A stretch of DNA of 64,000 nt from Acidobacteriaceae bacterium KBS 83 (GCA_000381585.1 KB906741.1:62001-126000); one strand, 5' to 3'. Positions 53,639 to 63,050 are shown, counted from the stretch's first letter. The notes: generated by a model not told the origin, from the sequence alone. Numbers and translations: made by a program.

Positions 53639-55963
53639 ATGGTTACACGCCGTACATTTCTGGGAACGCTCTCACTCGCTGCCTGTTCGAACGTCGCGCT
53701 TCCACGCGGCTTCGCGCAACGCATGCTGCAGGCCGCTGGAGTGGCTGACGGCGAAGACGTGACGCGCCATGTCAACATCATCATCGGCACGGGCGGTCAC
53801 GGGCACTGCTTCCCCGGCGCCACTGTGCCCTTTGGGGCGGTGCAGCTCAGCCCGGACACGTACGACGATGGATGGGACTGGTGCGCCGGCTACCATCGTA
53901 GCGACAGCTCTATCATGGGCTTCAGCCATACTCATCTCAGCGGCACTGGCTGCGGCGACCTGCTCGACATTCTCGTCATGCCGCGGACCGGTGACGTCAA
54001 ACTTGAGCCCGGAACTCGCGAAAATCCTGAGAGGGGCTATCGCTCGCGCTTTTCTCATGACGACGAAACTGCGGAGCCCGGCTACTACTCGGTTTTGCTG
54101 AAGGACACCGGCATCCACGCCGAACTTACCGCTACTGAGCGTACCGGCTTCCACCAATACACATTCCCTGCGCAAGCGCAAAATGCACACTTCGTTGTCG
54201 ATCTGATTCACGCCTACCAGAGCCCAAAACACCCCGTCCGCGAAGCTGAGCTCACTATCGACCCCGACAATCGGATCGTCACCGGCGGCCGCACCGTCAA
54301 CTCCTGGGCGCCAGGACGCCAGATTTATTTCGCCATGGAGTTCTCCGCGCCTTTTACGAAGGCGCAGCTCTATTCCGATCGTCAGCCGATCGATAGCAAG
54401 ACGACCAAGGGCAACGCGCTGCAGGCGGTTCTGCACCTTGATCCCCCAGCTGGAAAGCCGGTCCACGTGCGCTGCGGTATCTCAGCTGTGAGCACGGCAA
54501 ATGCCCTCAAAAATCTTCGCGCCGAGCAATCAGACTGGGACTTCGCCGCCGCGCGCGCGAAGGCGAAAGCGTCATGGCAGCGCGAGCTGAGTCGCATCCG
54601 GATCGACGGTGCGACGTCCGACCAGCAAGCCATCTTTTACAGTTCGCTCTACCACATGATGTGCGCGCCTACACTCATGGACGATGTCACCGGCGAATAC
54701 CGCGGCATGGATGGGCAGGTTCATACGCTCGCTGCCGGGGAACACAATTACTCCAGCTTCTCGCTTTGGGACACCTTCCGCTCTCTGCATCCGGCATTCA
54801 CACTCTTTCAGCCCGCACGCGTTCCATCGATGGTCAATTGCCTCGTCGCCATGGCAGAGCAGAGTCCCGCGGGGATGCCGGTGTGGCCTCTGCAGGGTGA
54901 AGAAACCGGCACCATGACCGGCTATCACTCGGCGAGCGTCATGGCCGAGGCTTGCGTAAAAAACTTTTCCGGAATCGACTGGGAGCGTGCCTACAAGGTG
55001 ATGCGCAAACGCAACATGGAAGACGACTACCGAGGCCTCGGGCTCTATCGCAAGGACGGTTACATTCCCGCTGATCTCGAAGAGGAGTCGGTATCGAAGA
55101 CGCTCGAATATGACTACGGCGACTGGTCTTGCGCGCACGTGGCAAAGAAACTTGGCCGGAACGACGATGTCGCCATCCAACTCAAGCGCTCGCAGAACTA
55201 TCAGCACCTCTTCGACAAGAAGACACTCTTCGTCCGCGCCAAGATTGCGAATGGGGAGTGGGCTACCCCCTTTGATCCCAAAGAGATGGGCCACTCGAAA
55301 AAATGGCGTGACTACACCGAGTCAAACGCATGGCAGACCACCTTCGGCGTCCAGCACGATATCAAAGGGCTGATCGACCAGTTCGGGGGACGCGAAGTGT
55401 TCCTCACCAAGCTCGACTCTCTCTTCAACCAGAGCTCAGAACTTCCGGCTGACGCGCCGCCTGATATCGCCGGCCTTATAGGCCAATACGCCCACGGCAA
55501 TGAGCCCTATCACCACATCGCGTATATGTATGTATATGCAGGCGTTCCGTATAAGGCGCAGGAGAGGATACGTTTTATCCTCGATACCCTCTATCACAAT
55601 GATCCCGACGGCCTTGCCGGCAACGAGGACTGCGGCCAGATGTCCGCCTGGTACGTGATGAGCGCGCTCGGCCTGTACGCCGTCGATCCAGTCAGCGGCA
55701 CTTATGTTCTCGGCACCCCGCTCTTTGAGGGCGCGAAGGTCAGCTTGAGCGGTGGCAAGTCTTTATCCGTTGAAGCGAAGCGCAGCAGCCCCTCACAGAA
55801 ATACGTGCAATCGGTCGCACTCAACGGCAAGTCACTCGACCGCCTCTGGGTACGTCACAGCGAACTCGTCGACGGCGCGACCCTTACATTCACCATGGGT
55901 GACCAGCCCAACCATCAGCTCGGGGCAGACCCGAAGGTCGCGCCGCCGTCGCTCACCGCATGA
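53639..55963 (+). CDS. GH92 exo-alpha-mannosidase, Tat-exported
   Basis: Calcium-dependent inverting alpha-mannosidase that trims alpha-1,2/1,3 (or related) mannose from N-glycans. The 774 residues begin with a twin-arginine signal (TRRTFLGTLSLAAC, also lipobox-like). The N-terminal beta-sandwich carries GTGGHGHCFPGATVPFGAVQL and GFSHTHLSGTG. The (alpha/alpha)6 domain has YSSLYHMM and the family signature GNEDCGQMSAWYVMSALGLY and YVLGTPLFEGA. Start chosen at ATG 53639 (AGAGG upstream), because the frame otherwise runs back through the ROK gene. Its stop overlaps the GH125 start (ATGA). Confidence 0.94.
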   Translation: MVTRRTFLGTLSLAACSNVALPRGFAQRMLQAAGVADGEDVTRHVNIIIGTGGHGHCFPGATVPFGAVQLSPDTYDDGWDWCAGYHRSDSSIMGFSHTHLSGTGCGDLLDILVMPRTGDVKLEPGTRENPERGYRSRFSHDDETAEPGYYSVLLKDTGIHAELTATERTGFHQYTFPAQAQNAHFVVDLIHAYQSPKHPVREAELTIDPDNRIVTGGRTVNSWAPGRQIYFAMEFSAPFTKAQLYSDRQPIDSKTTKGNALQAVLHLDPPAGKPVHVRCGISAVSTANALKNLRAEQSDWDFAAARAKAKASWQRELSRIRIDGATSDQQAIFYSSLYHMMCAPTLMDDVTGEYRGMDGQVHTLAAGEHNYSSFSLWDTFRSLHPAFTLFQPARVPSMVNCLVAMAEQSPAGMPVWPLQGEETGTMTGYHSASVMAEACVKNFSGIDWERAYKVMRKRNMEDDYRGLGLYRKDGYIPADLEEESVSKTLEYDYGDWSCAHVAKKLGRNDDVAIQLKRSQNYQHLFDKKTLFVRAKIANGEWATPFDPKEMGHSKKWRDYTESNAWQTTFGVQHDIKGLIDQFGGREVFLTKLDSLFNQSSELPADAPPDIAGLIGQYAHGNEPYHHIAYMYVYAGVPYKAQERIRFILDTLYHNDPDGLAGNEDCGQMSAWYVMSALGLYAVDPVSGTYVLGTPLFEGAKVSLSGGKSLSVEAKRSSPSQKYVQSVALNGKSLDRLWVRHSELVDGATLTFTMGDQPNHQLGADPKVAPPSLTA

Positions 55964-57411
55964 CTGCGAACTCCGGCACCACGCGCCGCGCTTTCTTGGG
56001 CGGCGCGGCCTCTATTGCTGCAGCCGCCGCAGCACCGCGACATCTCCTTGCTCAGATCAAGCCGACGGATCTGCATCAGCGCCCTGCGCTCGCAGACCGC
56101 CGCTTTTCGAGCCCAGCCGTCGAGGCGGCCATCACTCGTGTGGGCGCCCACATTGCCGACCCCGAGTTGCGGCTCATGTTCGGCAACTGCCTTCCCAACA
56201 CGCTCGACACCACTGTCTTCCCCGGCACCTTTGAAGGCTATCCCGATACCTTCGTCATCACCGGAGACATCGATGCCATGTGGCTGCGGGACTCCTCGGC
56301 GCAGGTGTGGCCCTACCTGCCTTTCGCGCCTGAGGACAAGCAACTCGCCTCGCTCATCGAAGGCGTCATCCGTCGCCAGAGCCGGTGCATTCTCATCGAT
56401 CCCTACGCCAACGCCTTCATGCGCTCCGCGTCCGACAAGCCGCTCTCCTGGTCCGTTCACGATGAGACCGAGATGCTTCCCGGCGTCGGCGAGCGCAAGT
56501 GGGAGGTTGATTCGCTTTGCTATACCATTCGCCTCGCACACGGCTACTGGAAGGCTACCGGCAGCGCCACTCCTTTTGACCAGCAATGGCGAGCCTCTGC
56601 CCATCGCATTGTCCAGACCTTCCGCCAGCAGCAGCGCAAGGACGGCCGTGGCCCTTACCACTTCCAGCGCAGCTCCCCTGTCCCCACTGACACCGTGCCG
56701 CTTGCTGGTTATGGCAACCCTGCACGGCCGGTGGGACTCATCTACTCTATGTTCCGTCCGTCGGACGACTCCTGCATCTACCCGCTCTTCATCCCCGCCA
56801 ACCACTTCGCTGTCGTCAGTCTGCGACAGCTTGCGGAGATCGCCAACTCCGTTCTCCACGACGTCGAGTTGGCGAACGAATCCATCGCCCTCGCGGAGGA
56901 AGTGGAGACAGCCCTCGCGCAGCATGGTCACGCACGCAATAGCAATGGCGACGTCTTGTGGGCATACGAAGTCGATGGCTATGGCAACACCCTCCTGATG
57001 GACGACGCCAACGCCCCCGGCCTGCTCTCACTTCCATACCTCGGCTGCTGTGCAGTCAACGACCCGGTGTATCAGCGCACGCGCGCTTGGGTGCTCAGCC
57101 TGGATAACCCGTACTTCTTCCGCGGCAAGGCAGGCGAGGGAATCGGTGGTCCGCACCAGGGCTTGAACTACATCTGGCCGATGTCCATTCTCTTTCGCGG
57201 GTTCACCAGCACGGACGATCAGGAAATTCACACGTGCCTTCGCACGTTACGCGACACAACTGCCGGCACCCATTTCCTGCACGAGTCGTTCCAGAAGGAC
57301 AACGCAGCGGATTTTACGCGCGCATGGTTCGCGTGGGCCAACACGCTTTTCGGCGAGTTCATCCTGCATTTGGCGGAGACGAAACCAGCAATTCTCAGCA
57401 GCGCCCTCTAG
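55960..57411 (+). CDS. GH125 exo-alpha-1,6-mannosidase, Tat-exported
   Basis: Metal-independent inverting exo-alpha-1,6-mannosidase, which in Gram-positive pathogens and yeast relatives acts on N-glycan or mannan stubs. The 483 residues begin with a Tat signal (TTRRAFLGGAASIAAAAAA). The (alpha/alpha)6 domain shows GDIDAMWLRDSSAQVWPYL (about 104-122), HDETEMLPGVG, KWEVDSLCY and GIGGPHQGLNYIWPMS, which match the family's active-site segments. It overlaps GH92 by 4 bases. The two mannosidases together should cover the alpha-mannose bonds of high-mannose or core N-glycans. Confidence 0.93.
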   Translation: MTANSGTTRRAFLGGAASIAAAAAAPRHLLAQIKPTDLHQRPALADRRFSSPAVEAAITRVGAHIADPELRLMFGNCLPNTLDTTVFPGTFEGYPDTFVITGDIDAMWLRDSSAQVWPYLPFAPEDKQLASLIEGVIRRQSRCILIDPYANAFMRSASDKPLSWSVHDETEMLPGVGERKWEVDSLCYTIRLAHGYWKATGSATPFDQQWRASAHRIVQTFRQQQRKDGRGPYHFQRSSPVPTDTVPLAGYGNPARPVGLIYSMFRPSDDSCIYPLFIPANHFAVVSLRQLAEIANSVLHDVELANESIALAEEVETALAQHGHARNSNGDVLWAYEVDGYGNTLLMDDANAPGLLSLPYLGCCAVNDPVYQRTRAWVLSLDNPYFFRGKAGEGIGGPHQGLNYIWPMSILFRGFTSTDDQEIHTCLRTLRDTTAGTHFLHESFQKDNAADFTRAWFAWANTLFGEFILHLAETKPAILSSAL

Positions 57412-57437
57412 GTTGCCGCCTCAGCTACCATCGAGAT

Positions 57438-58274
57438 ATGCCTCAACCAATCGCCGTTGTCGATGCCTTTACAGCGGAGCCGTATCGCGGCAACCCTGCT
57501 GGCATCTGCGTTCTGCCTGCGCCGGCGTCCGATGCATGGATGCAGTCCGTCGCCATTGAGATGAATCACGCCGAGACTGCATTCTTAATCAAGCGGGGAG
57601 CAAGCAATGAAGACGGTTACGATCTGCGGTGGTTCACACCGGGCGGCGAGGTCGATCTCTGCGGTCACGCCACGCTTGGAAGCGCCCATTACCTGTGGGA
57701 GAGCGAGATCCTCGGCGCCACGGTACAGGCGCGCTTCCACACCCGGAGCGGTCTCTTGACAGCGGAACGGTTTGTCGTCGACGGCACACCATGGATCGAG
57801 CTCGATTTTCCTTCCGAACCCGTCTCTCCGGCTGTGGCGCCGAAGGGTCTAGCTGCCATGCTGGGAGCCGATCCGGTGTTCGTTGGCCGCAACCGCATGG
57901 ATCATCTGGTCGAGCTGAAAGACGAATCGACCGTCCGCTCGCTGAAGCCCGACCTGAAACAGATCGCGCTTTTGTCCGAAGCAGAAGACGTGCGTGGCAT
58001 CATTGTCACGGCGGCAGGAACGAATGGCGAAGCCGACATCGTCTCCCGATGCTTCTTTCCAAGTTTTGGGATCGATGAAGACCCGGTCACCGGTTCCGCG
58101 CACTGCGCGCTCGCTCCGTACTGGATGCAGCGCATCGCGAAACAGGAGATCGTCGCCTATCAGGCTTCTCCTCGTGGCGGCTGGCTTCGTCTCCGCGTTG
58201 CAGGAAATCGCGTCAAGTTGAGAGGGCAGGCACTGACGACTCTGCGCGGTGCCCTTGCTCACGACCCTCGCTAA
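57438..58274 (+). CDS. PhzF-family isomerase/epimerase-like protein
   Basis: A 278-residue protein with the duplicated diaminopimelate-epimerase-like fold of the PhzF family. The catalytic Glu is seen in EMNHAETAFL (about 39-48). The two halves show TPGGEVDLCGHATLGSAH and DEDPVTGSAHCALAPYW. Substrate unknown; family members act on small cyclic acids. It is 26 bases after GH125, so it may be read through from the mannosidase operon, yet no role in glycan use is known. Its stop overlaps the stop of the opposite thymidine kinase gene by 3 bases. Confidence 0.9.
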   Translation: MPQPIAVVDAFTAEPYRGNPAGICVLPAPASDAWMQSVAIEMNHAETAFLIKRGASNEDGYDLRWFTPGGEVDLCGHATLGSAHYLWESEILGATVQARFHTRSGLLTAERFVVDGTPWIELDFPSEPVSPAVAPKGLAAMLGADPVFVGRNRMDHLVELKDESTVRSLKPDLKQIALLSEAEDVRGIIVTAAGTNGEADIVSRCFFPSFGIDEDPVTGSAHCALAPYWMQRIAKQEIVAYQASPRGGWLRLRVAGNRVKLRGQALTTLRGALAHDPR

Positions 58275-58888
58275 CTCGGCAGCTTGAGCTGCTCGGCCGC
58301 AGGCACATCGCCCTCGGGCCGGAAGCAAGCGCGGCAGCGCGCCTCATACATACCTGCGGCGCCCACCATCACAAGCTGCTGGCTGGCTCCAAGTCGCTGC
58401 GTATGGATCGCCGGCGCTCCGCAGACCATGCACACCGCCGACAACTTCACGACTTCATCGGCAATCGCCATCAGCGCCGGCATCGGGGCGAACGGCTCTC
58501 CCGCAAAAGTAGTGTCGAGGCCGGCCAGCACTACGCGTTTGCCTGCCTCTACCAGTTCCATCGCCAGCCCGACCAGCAACTCATCAAAGAACTGTGCCTC
58601 GTCAATGCCTACTACGTCGACCGTATCCAGTGCGGGGAAGAGCAACGCGCGCAACCGGTCCAGATCGCGAACTGCGACTGCCTGGATCGTCTGCGCGCTG
58701 TGCGAAGAGATCGCGTCCGACTGGTAGCGCAGGTCGATTTCGGGTTTAAAGCTTGCGATGCGTAACCGCGCGATCTGCGCGCGCTTCAGCCGGCGAATCA
58801 ACTCTTCGCTTTTGCCGGAAAACATCGGCCCGGTGATCACTTCCATCCGTCCGGGCTGCACGTCCTGATTTTTGCCAGTCTCGCTCAT
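58271..58888 (-). CDS. tdk: Thymidine kinase (type II)
   Basis: Phosphorylates thymidine with ATP for nucleotide salvage. The 205 residues include the P-loop GPMFSGKSEELIRRL (about 20-34), a DVVGIDEAQFFDEL Walker-B-like segment with the catalytic Glu, the lasso region, and two Cys pairs of the zinc site (CMVCGAP and CRACF). Size and order match bacterial type II enzymes. Convergent with PhzF. Confidence 0.95.
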   Translation of the reverse strand: MSETGKNQDVQPGRMEVITGPMFSGKSEELIRRLKRAQIARLRIASFKPEIDLRYQSDAISSHSAQTIQAVAVRDLDRLRALLFPALDTVDVVGIDEAQFFDELLVGLAMELVEAGKRVVLAGLDTTFAGEPFAPMPALMAIADEVVKLSAVCMVCGAPAIHTQRLGASQQLVMVGAAGMYEARCRACFRPEGDVPAAEQLKLPS

Positions 58889-58912
58889 CCTGATTGGTGC
58901 GAATACGTTTCT

Positions 58913-59809
58913 CTATACGGAAATGAGAATCACGGCAATCAACGCCAGCGCCATGCCCGCCGCCTGGCTCACGGTCGTGCGCTCCTTCAGCAGCAGCGCC
59001 GCCAGCACAATGGTCGCCGCCGGGTACAGCGAGCTCAGCACCGCTGCAATGTCCAGCCGGCCCAGCCGCGTTGCCACTGTGTAAAAGGTGTTTCCGCTCG
59101 CATCGAAGACACCCGCCATACCGATCAGTCCTGCCACCGTCCAGCCTGGCCACCAGCGGAAGGGTGCTGATTCGCTCCCGGGCCCGCTCCTGCGTCTCGT
59201 GCCAATCCACGTCACGCTCGCCGCGAGTGCCGTGCTCGCCATGCGCGAACACGCCAGCGGCCACAACACACCGCCACGTCCCGCCAGCTTCAGAAAGATA
59301 TAGAGACATCCAAAGCTGCCGCCGGCAGCAGCACCCAATAGGATCGCCTGCTTCGACGATGGCGATCCAGGTGCACGTGCAATCATCCAGATCGCCACCG
59401 CCGCCAGCACAATACCTGCGATCTGAGGCAGCCGCGGCAGTCCCTCAGTAGAAAATGCCCACAGCACCGGCATCACCGCGGCCAGCACGCCGCTCACCGC
59501 CGCAGTCAAGCCCATGCCACCCATAGCAAGCGCCTTGTACAACACCATCACCCCGGTGCCGCAAGCCAGTCCTGCCAGTGCCCCATAAACAGCGGATCGC
59601 GTATCCGGCCACGTCGACGCGTGAACCAGGGCCAGCGTCACCAGCACCGCCAGGCTCAGGGAATGCGACAACGTAACTACCGCCGGTGAAGGCAGCCGCC
59701 GCGCGGCGATGCCGCCGACGAAATCGCTGGTGCCCCAGATGGCCGCCGATGCCAGACTCAGCCCCACCGCGGCGCCAGAACCCGCGGTCACGCCGTTCGC
59801 AGCCGTCAT
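58913..59809 (-). CDS. EamA/DMT-family membrane transporter
   Basis: A 298-residue inner-membrane protein with ten hydrophobic helices in two EamA repeats (first helix AAVGLSLASAAIWGTSDFVGG; the second repeat starts near the middle at QAILLGAAAGGSFGCLYIF). Members export amino acids, nucleosides or drugs; the substrate is unknown. The frame extends to 60103, but ATG 59809 overlaps the stop of the VWFA gene (ATGA) and gives the normal family length, so the two genes are translationally coupled. Confidence 0.85.
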   Translation of the reverse strand: MTAANGVTAGSGAAVGLSLASAAIWGTSDFVGGIAARRLPSPAVVTLSHSLSLAVLVTLALVHASTWPDTRSAVYGALAGLACGTGVMVLYKALAMGGMGLTAAVSGVLAAVMPVLWAFSTEGLPRLPQIAGIVLAAVAIWMIARAPGSPSSKQAILLGAAAGGSFGCLYIFLKLAGRGGVLWPLACSRMASTALAASVTWIGTRRRSGPGSESAPFRWWPGWTVAGLIGMAGVFDASGNTFYTVATRLGRLDIAAVLSSLYPAATIVLAALLLKERTTVSQAAGMALALIAVILISV

Positions 59810-61188
59810 CGCTGCATGGTGGCCGTCGGATAGTAGCCGTGTCGCGCAATCACGTCCAGGTTTGGCCGCTCGACATGCACGTCCAGCGTGCGATATCGCC
59901 CATCGATCGTCGGTACGTGACTGTAGAAACCAAGTGTGTACTGGGTACGGATTTCCTTGGCAATCGTGGCAAAGCTTCGCTGCATGCCGTCCGGAGAAAA
60001 CTGCGCCTCCAGAACGCCGCCTGTGGCGGTTGCATACCGCGGCAGCACATTCTCGGCAGGAATCAGTGGTAGATGGACCCGGTCCAGATAGCCGATGCCC
60101 CACGTCGCGGCATCGCCTACCATGGTTCCATATACCGTCTCCTGGTTGCCCTGCAGGAAGCGGACTACCTCGCGCACTGTGGCCTTCGAGCGCACATCCT
60201 TGCCGTCGCTGATCACGTAGATCACGCGGCGACGCTCTGGCGGACGACTCTGCAGCTCCTTGGCAGCTTCTAGGATTGCGTCTGAAAGAGTATGGGCCTC
60301 ACGCGGAATATTCAGGTCGAATCCCGGTCGTGCATTGCCATTCACATTCGGGTCCACGGCTTTTCCGTTGATCGAGGGTCCCTGCATGCCGAGAGGACCA
60401 CCAGTCTGTGGCCCACCCATCTCGGTTCCTTCTTTCTTCGAGCGCTCGAATACCGCAGGCAATCGATCGCCCTGCGTCGCAGTAAACGTCGTCTGCCTTG
60501 TCACTCCGTTGCCGTAGGTGAACACCGCCGCTTCGTCCTGCGGGGTAAACGCTCCCTGAATCGCGGAGAGGCTGTCGTTCACCTTCTTCATCGTGTCCTT
60601 CGGCATGCTCTGGTCGATCACGAAGGCGACTGACAGCGGCACTGGGTCGACGCTGAAGAAGGCGATGTGCTGCCGTTGCCCGTTTTCATAAATGCGGAAG
60701 TCACGATAGGTGAGGCCCGCCACCTGGTGATGGTTCTTGTCCAGAACCGTCACCGGTACCGGAATGTAGGTGACGTTCTGTCGGATGACGAACTGTTTCG
60801 CCTCCTCCGCGTTTTTGGGAATGTAAGGAGCTTCCTGTTGCGGCGGTCCATCTGGATTCGGTGCGTTGGTCTGCGGAGCCGGCGGGGCCTGCACCTGGTC
60901 CGGTTCCTGAACCGGCGCTTTTCCTGGCGCTACCTGCCGGGTCAGGTTTCGCAGGTTGTCAGCACCCTGGTTGGGTGTCGCGCTGGGGGCATCGGGTACA
61001 CTCTGCAGCGAGCCGCTCTCCCCAGATCCACTTGTCTGGGGACTATTCGTCTGCGAACCAGACGGGCTTTGCTGCGCGGTCGGGCTATCCGGCAAAGAAC
61101 CGCTGCCGGTCTGCTGTGCCGCGCCCACCGCCAACCCCGCCAGGGAAACTGCTGCTACGAGACTCCATGCCAACTGCTTTCCGACCAA
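59806..61188 (-). CDS. Exported VWFA-domain protein with Gln/Ser/Pro-rich N-terminal region
   Basis: A 460-residue protein with a TTG start after GGAGGAGCT. A Sec signal (about 1-24) precedes a low-complexity Ser/Gln/Pro stretch (to about 125) and the VWFA-related domain of acidobacterial type (TVLDKNHHQVAGLTYRDFRIYE, then AFVIDQSMPKDT, later RVIYVISDGKDV). The metal site is degenerate: the usual DxSxS reads Asp192-Gln-Ser-Met-Pro. Such proteins are exported and probably mediate protein contacts; function unknown. Divergent from a related gene with an intact DTSGS motif. Confidence 0.85.
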   Translation of the reverse strand: MVGKQLAWSLVAAVSLAGLAVGAAQQTGSGSLPDSPTAQQSPSGSQTNSPQTSGSGESGSLQSVPDAPSATPNQGADNLRNLTRQVAPGKAPVQEPDQVQAPPAPQTNAPNPDGPPQQEAPYIPKNAEEAKQFVIRQNVTYIPVPVTVLDKNHHQVAGLTYRDFRIYENGQRQHIAFFSVDPVPLSVAFVIDQSMPKDTMKKVNDSLSAIQGAFTPQDEAAVFTYGNGVTRQTTFTATQGDRLPAVFERSKKEGTEMGGPQTGGPLGMQGPSINGKAVDPNVNGNARPGFDLNIPREAHTLSDAILEAAKELQSRPPERRRVIYVISDGKDVRSKATVREVVRFLQGNQETVYGTMVGDAATWGIGYLDRVHLPLIPAENVLPRYATATGGVLEAQFSPDGMQRSFATIAKEIRTQYTLGFYSHVPTIDGRYRTLDVHVERPNLDVIARHGYYPTATMQR

Positions 61189-61516
61189 AGCTCCTCCACA
61201 CCATTTCCGGGGCTAAGCATGATTCCTGATCCAGTGAGCGGCGGAGGTCGTCTCTCCTCCGCAGAGAAGGTCACATGAGCTTCTGCCGGTCGCTCTACAC
61301 CCCAGGAATACGCTTTATCCGTCTTCTCGCCTGCGCCACACCCAAGCACGTCTGCGTGTGGGATAGATGCAAGGACGCGATGCCCGGCCTAAAACTCCAT
61401 TGTCAGCCTACCAGACGGACGGCCCGCGAAATGGGCGGTGTGTCAGGCTCATGTTCCCGACTTGAGTCGATATCGCTCGCCCTCCAGTTCGCGCTATCGT
61501 CTAATAGGAGACGATT
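61189..61516. other. Divergent gap between two VWFA genes
   Basis: The 328 bases contain no plausible gene and no terminator. They should hold the promoters of both VWFA genes, but no clear sigma-70 boxes could be placed. Confidence 0.4.
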
Positions 61517-62566
61517 ATGCGCCGTATTTCCTCGCTCCTGCTCCTCTGTATCGCATTTGCCCTGGCAGCGGCACGCCTTCACGCCCAGGAAGCTCCTTCG
61601 CCCGGTGCCGCCCCACAAGGGCTGCCCGGCGATCCCAATGGCAACGACGACACCTCAGAGTCTGTCGCCACCTTCCGCCAGAATGTCAATCTCGTCTCGC
61701 TCTACTTCGATGTCCGGGACAAGAAGAACCTGCTGATCCCGCACCTGACTCGCGACGACTGCCAGGTCTTTGAGGACAAGCAGCCGCAGAAGCTCAAGAA
61801 CTTCGTCGCCGAAGTCGATCAGCCGCTCACACTTGGCATCCTGCTCGATACGTCGGGTTCGCAGCAAAACGTGCTGCCGCTCGAGCAGGAGACCGGCGCG
61901 GACTTCCTCAAGCGCATCCTGAGTCAGAAGGACCAGGCCTTTCTCGTCTCCTTTGACGTGGACATCGACCTGCTCTCGGATTTCACTTCAAACGCCAGCG
62001 TACTAGCCCGCGACCTGCAAAAGGCGCAAATCAACGTCGGCACCGCCGGCGTGACGACCGGTCCGCTGCCGACCGGCACGCCGCGCGGCACATTGCTTTA
62101 TGACGCTGTGGTGGAAGCATCGCACGACAAGCTGTCCGGCGAGACCGGACGCAAGGCGATGATCGTCCTCACAGATGGGCAGGACCAGGGCTCACGCGCC
62201 AAACTGGAGGATGCCATCGAAGCTGCACAGAAGGCCAACTCCATGGTCTACGTGCTGCTCATAGCGGACCGCGGATTCTACGGCGGCATGTACTCCATCG
62301 GGTATTCGGGCGATTACGTGATGAAGAAGCTCGCCGATGCTACCGGCGGCCGGCTCATCAATGTCGGCAACAGCGGCAAGAAGCTTGAGGCTGCCTTCCA
62401 GCAGATCGAAGACGAGCTGCGCACCCAGTACGTGGCCAGCTATACCCCCACAAACTCCAAGACAGACGGGACTTACCGCAAAGTCGATATCGACTGCCGC
62501 CAGCGCGAGGAGGCATTGAAAGTCCAGGCCCGTAAGGGCTACTACGCCATAGCTCCGGAGGACTGA
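61517..62566 (+). CDS. Exported VWFA-domain protein with intact metal site
   Basis: A 349-residue protein with a Sec signal (RRISSLLLLCIAFALAAAR) followed by an acidobacterial VWFA-related domain. It has FDVRDKKNLLIPHLTRDDCQVFED, the MIDAS motif Asp111-Thr-Ser-Gly-Ser in LGILLDTSGS, and IVLTDGQDQGS as the second metal loop. The C-terminal segment ELRTQYVASYTPTN is shared with its divergent partner. The AGGAGACG ribosome site is strong. Probably a periplasmic or surface adhesion or assembly protein. Confidence 0.88.
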   Translation: MRRISSLLLLCIAFALAAARLHAQEAPSPGAAPQGLPGDPNGNDDTSESVATFRQNVNLVSLYFDVRDKKNLLIPHLTRDDCQVFEDKQPQKLKNFVAEVDQPLTLGILLDTSGSQQNVLPLEQETGADFLKRILSQKDQAFLVSFDVDIDLLSDFTSNASVLARDLQKAQINVGTAGVTTGPLPTGTPRGTLLYDAVVEASHDKLSGETGRKAMIVLTDGQDQGSRAKLEDAIEAAQKANSMVYVLLIADRGFYGGMYSIGYSGDYVMKKLADATGGRLINVGNSGKKLEAAFQQIEDELRTQYVASYTPTNSKTDGTYRKVDIDCRQREEALKVQARKGYYAIAPED

Positions 62567-62761
62567 TTCAAAAGAGGCGGCTACAGAAAACGGTACCTCA
62601 CTACCATTACGAAAGTAACCAACAACTCCGGTCCGACCGTTGTATACTGAGGGAGCGTTCGAATTGGACAGGTTTTGCTAGTTCTGTATCTGCAGTTCTC
62701 TACTTGCCGAGACCGATCTTGAATTCAGCGTCACAACTCAGCAGTAAAGGACTTATGCAAT

Positions 62762-62962
62762 ATGGAACAGGGAACAGTGAAGTGGTTTAACGACGCCAAA
62801 GGTTTTGGATTCATCAGCCGCCAGAGCGGTGAAGATGTCTTCGTCCATCACACCGCCATTCAAGCACAGGGCTTCCGCACCCTCCAAGAGGGTCAGGCAG
62901 TTCAGTTCAACGTGGTGAAGGGCCCCAAGGGTTGGCAGGCAGAGAACGTTCAGCCTCTCTAA
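62762..62962 (+). CDS. cspA-like: Cold-shock-domain protein
   Basis: A 66-residue single CSD OB-fold protein binding single-stranded RNA/DNA. The RNA-binding motifs KGFGFI (about 13-18) and DVFVHH (about 25-30) are intact. It has about 195 bases between the preceding stop and its start, enough for the long structured leader typical of this family; a possible -10 box TATACT lies at 62643-62648. A strong terminator follows directly, so it is transcribed alone. Confidence 0.95.
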   Translation: MEQGTVKWFNDAKGFGFISRQSGEDVFVHHTAIQAQGFRTLQEGQAVQFNVVKGPKGWQAENVQPL

Positions 62963-62979
62963 ACCACACAGTAGCTTGC

Positions 62980-63013
62980 AAAAGGGACGGCCTCGGCCGT
63001 CCCTTTTGTTTTA
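62980..63013 (+). terminator. Strong rho-independent terminator after the cold-shock gene
   Basis: An 11-bp stem, AAAAGGGACGG (62980-62990) / CCGTCCCTTTT (62997-63007), with loop CCTCGG whose ends can pair further, followed by TTTTGTTTTA. The A-run in front makes it usable in both directions, so it may also serve the opposite bestrophin gene. Confidence 0.9.
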
Positions 63014-63050
63014 TGGTCAGCCGCTTTCCGCCGCGCTCTCAGCCGACTCG

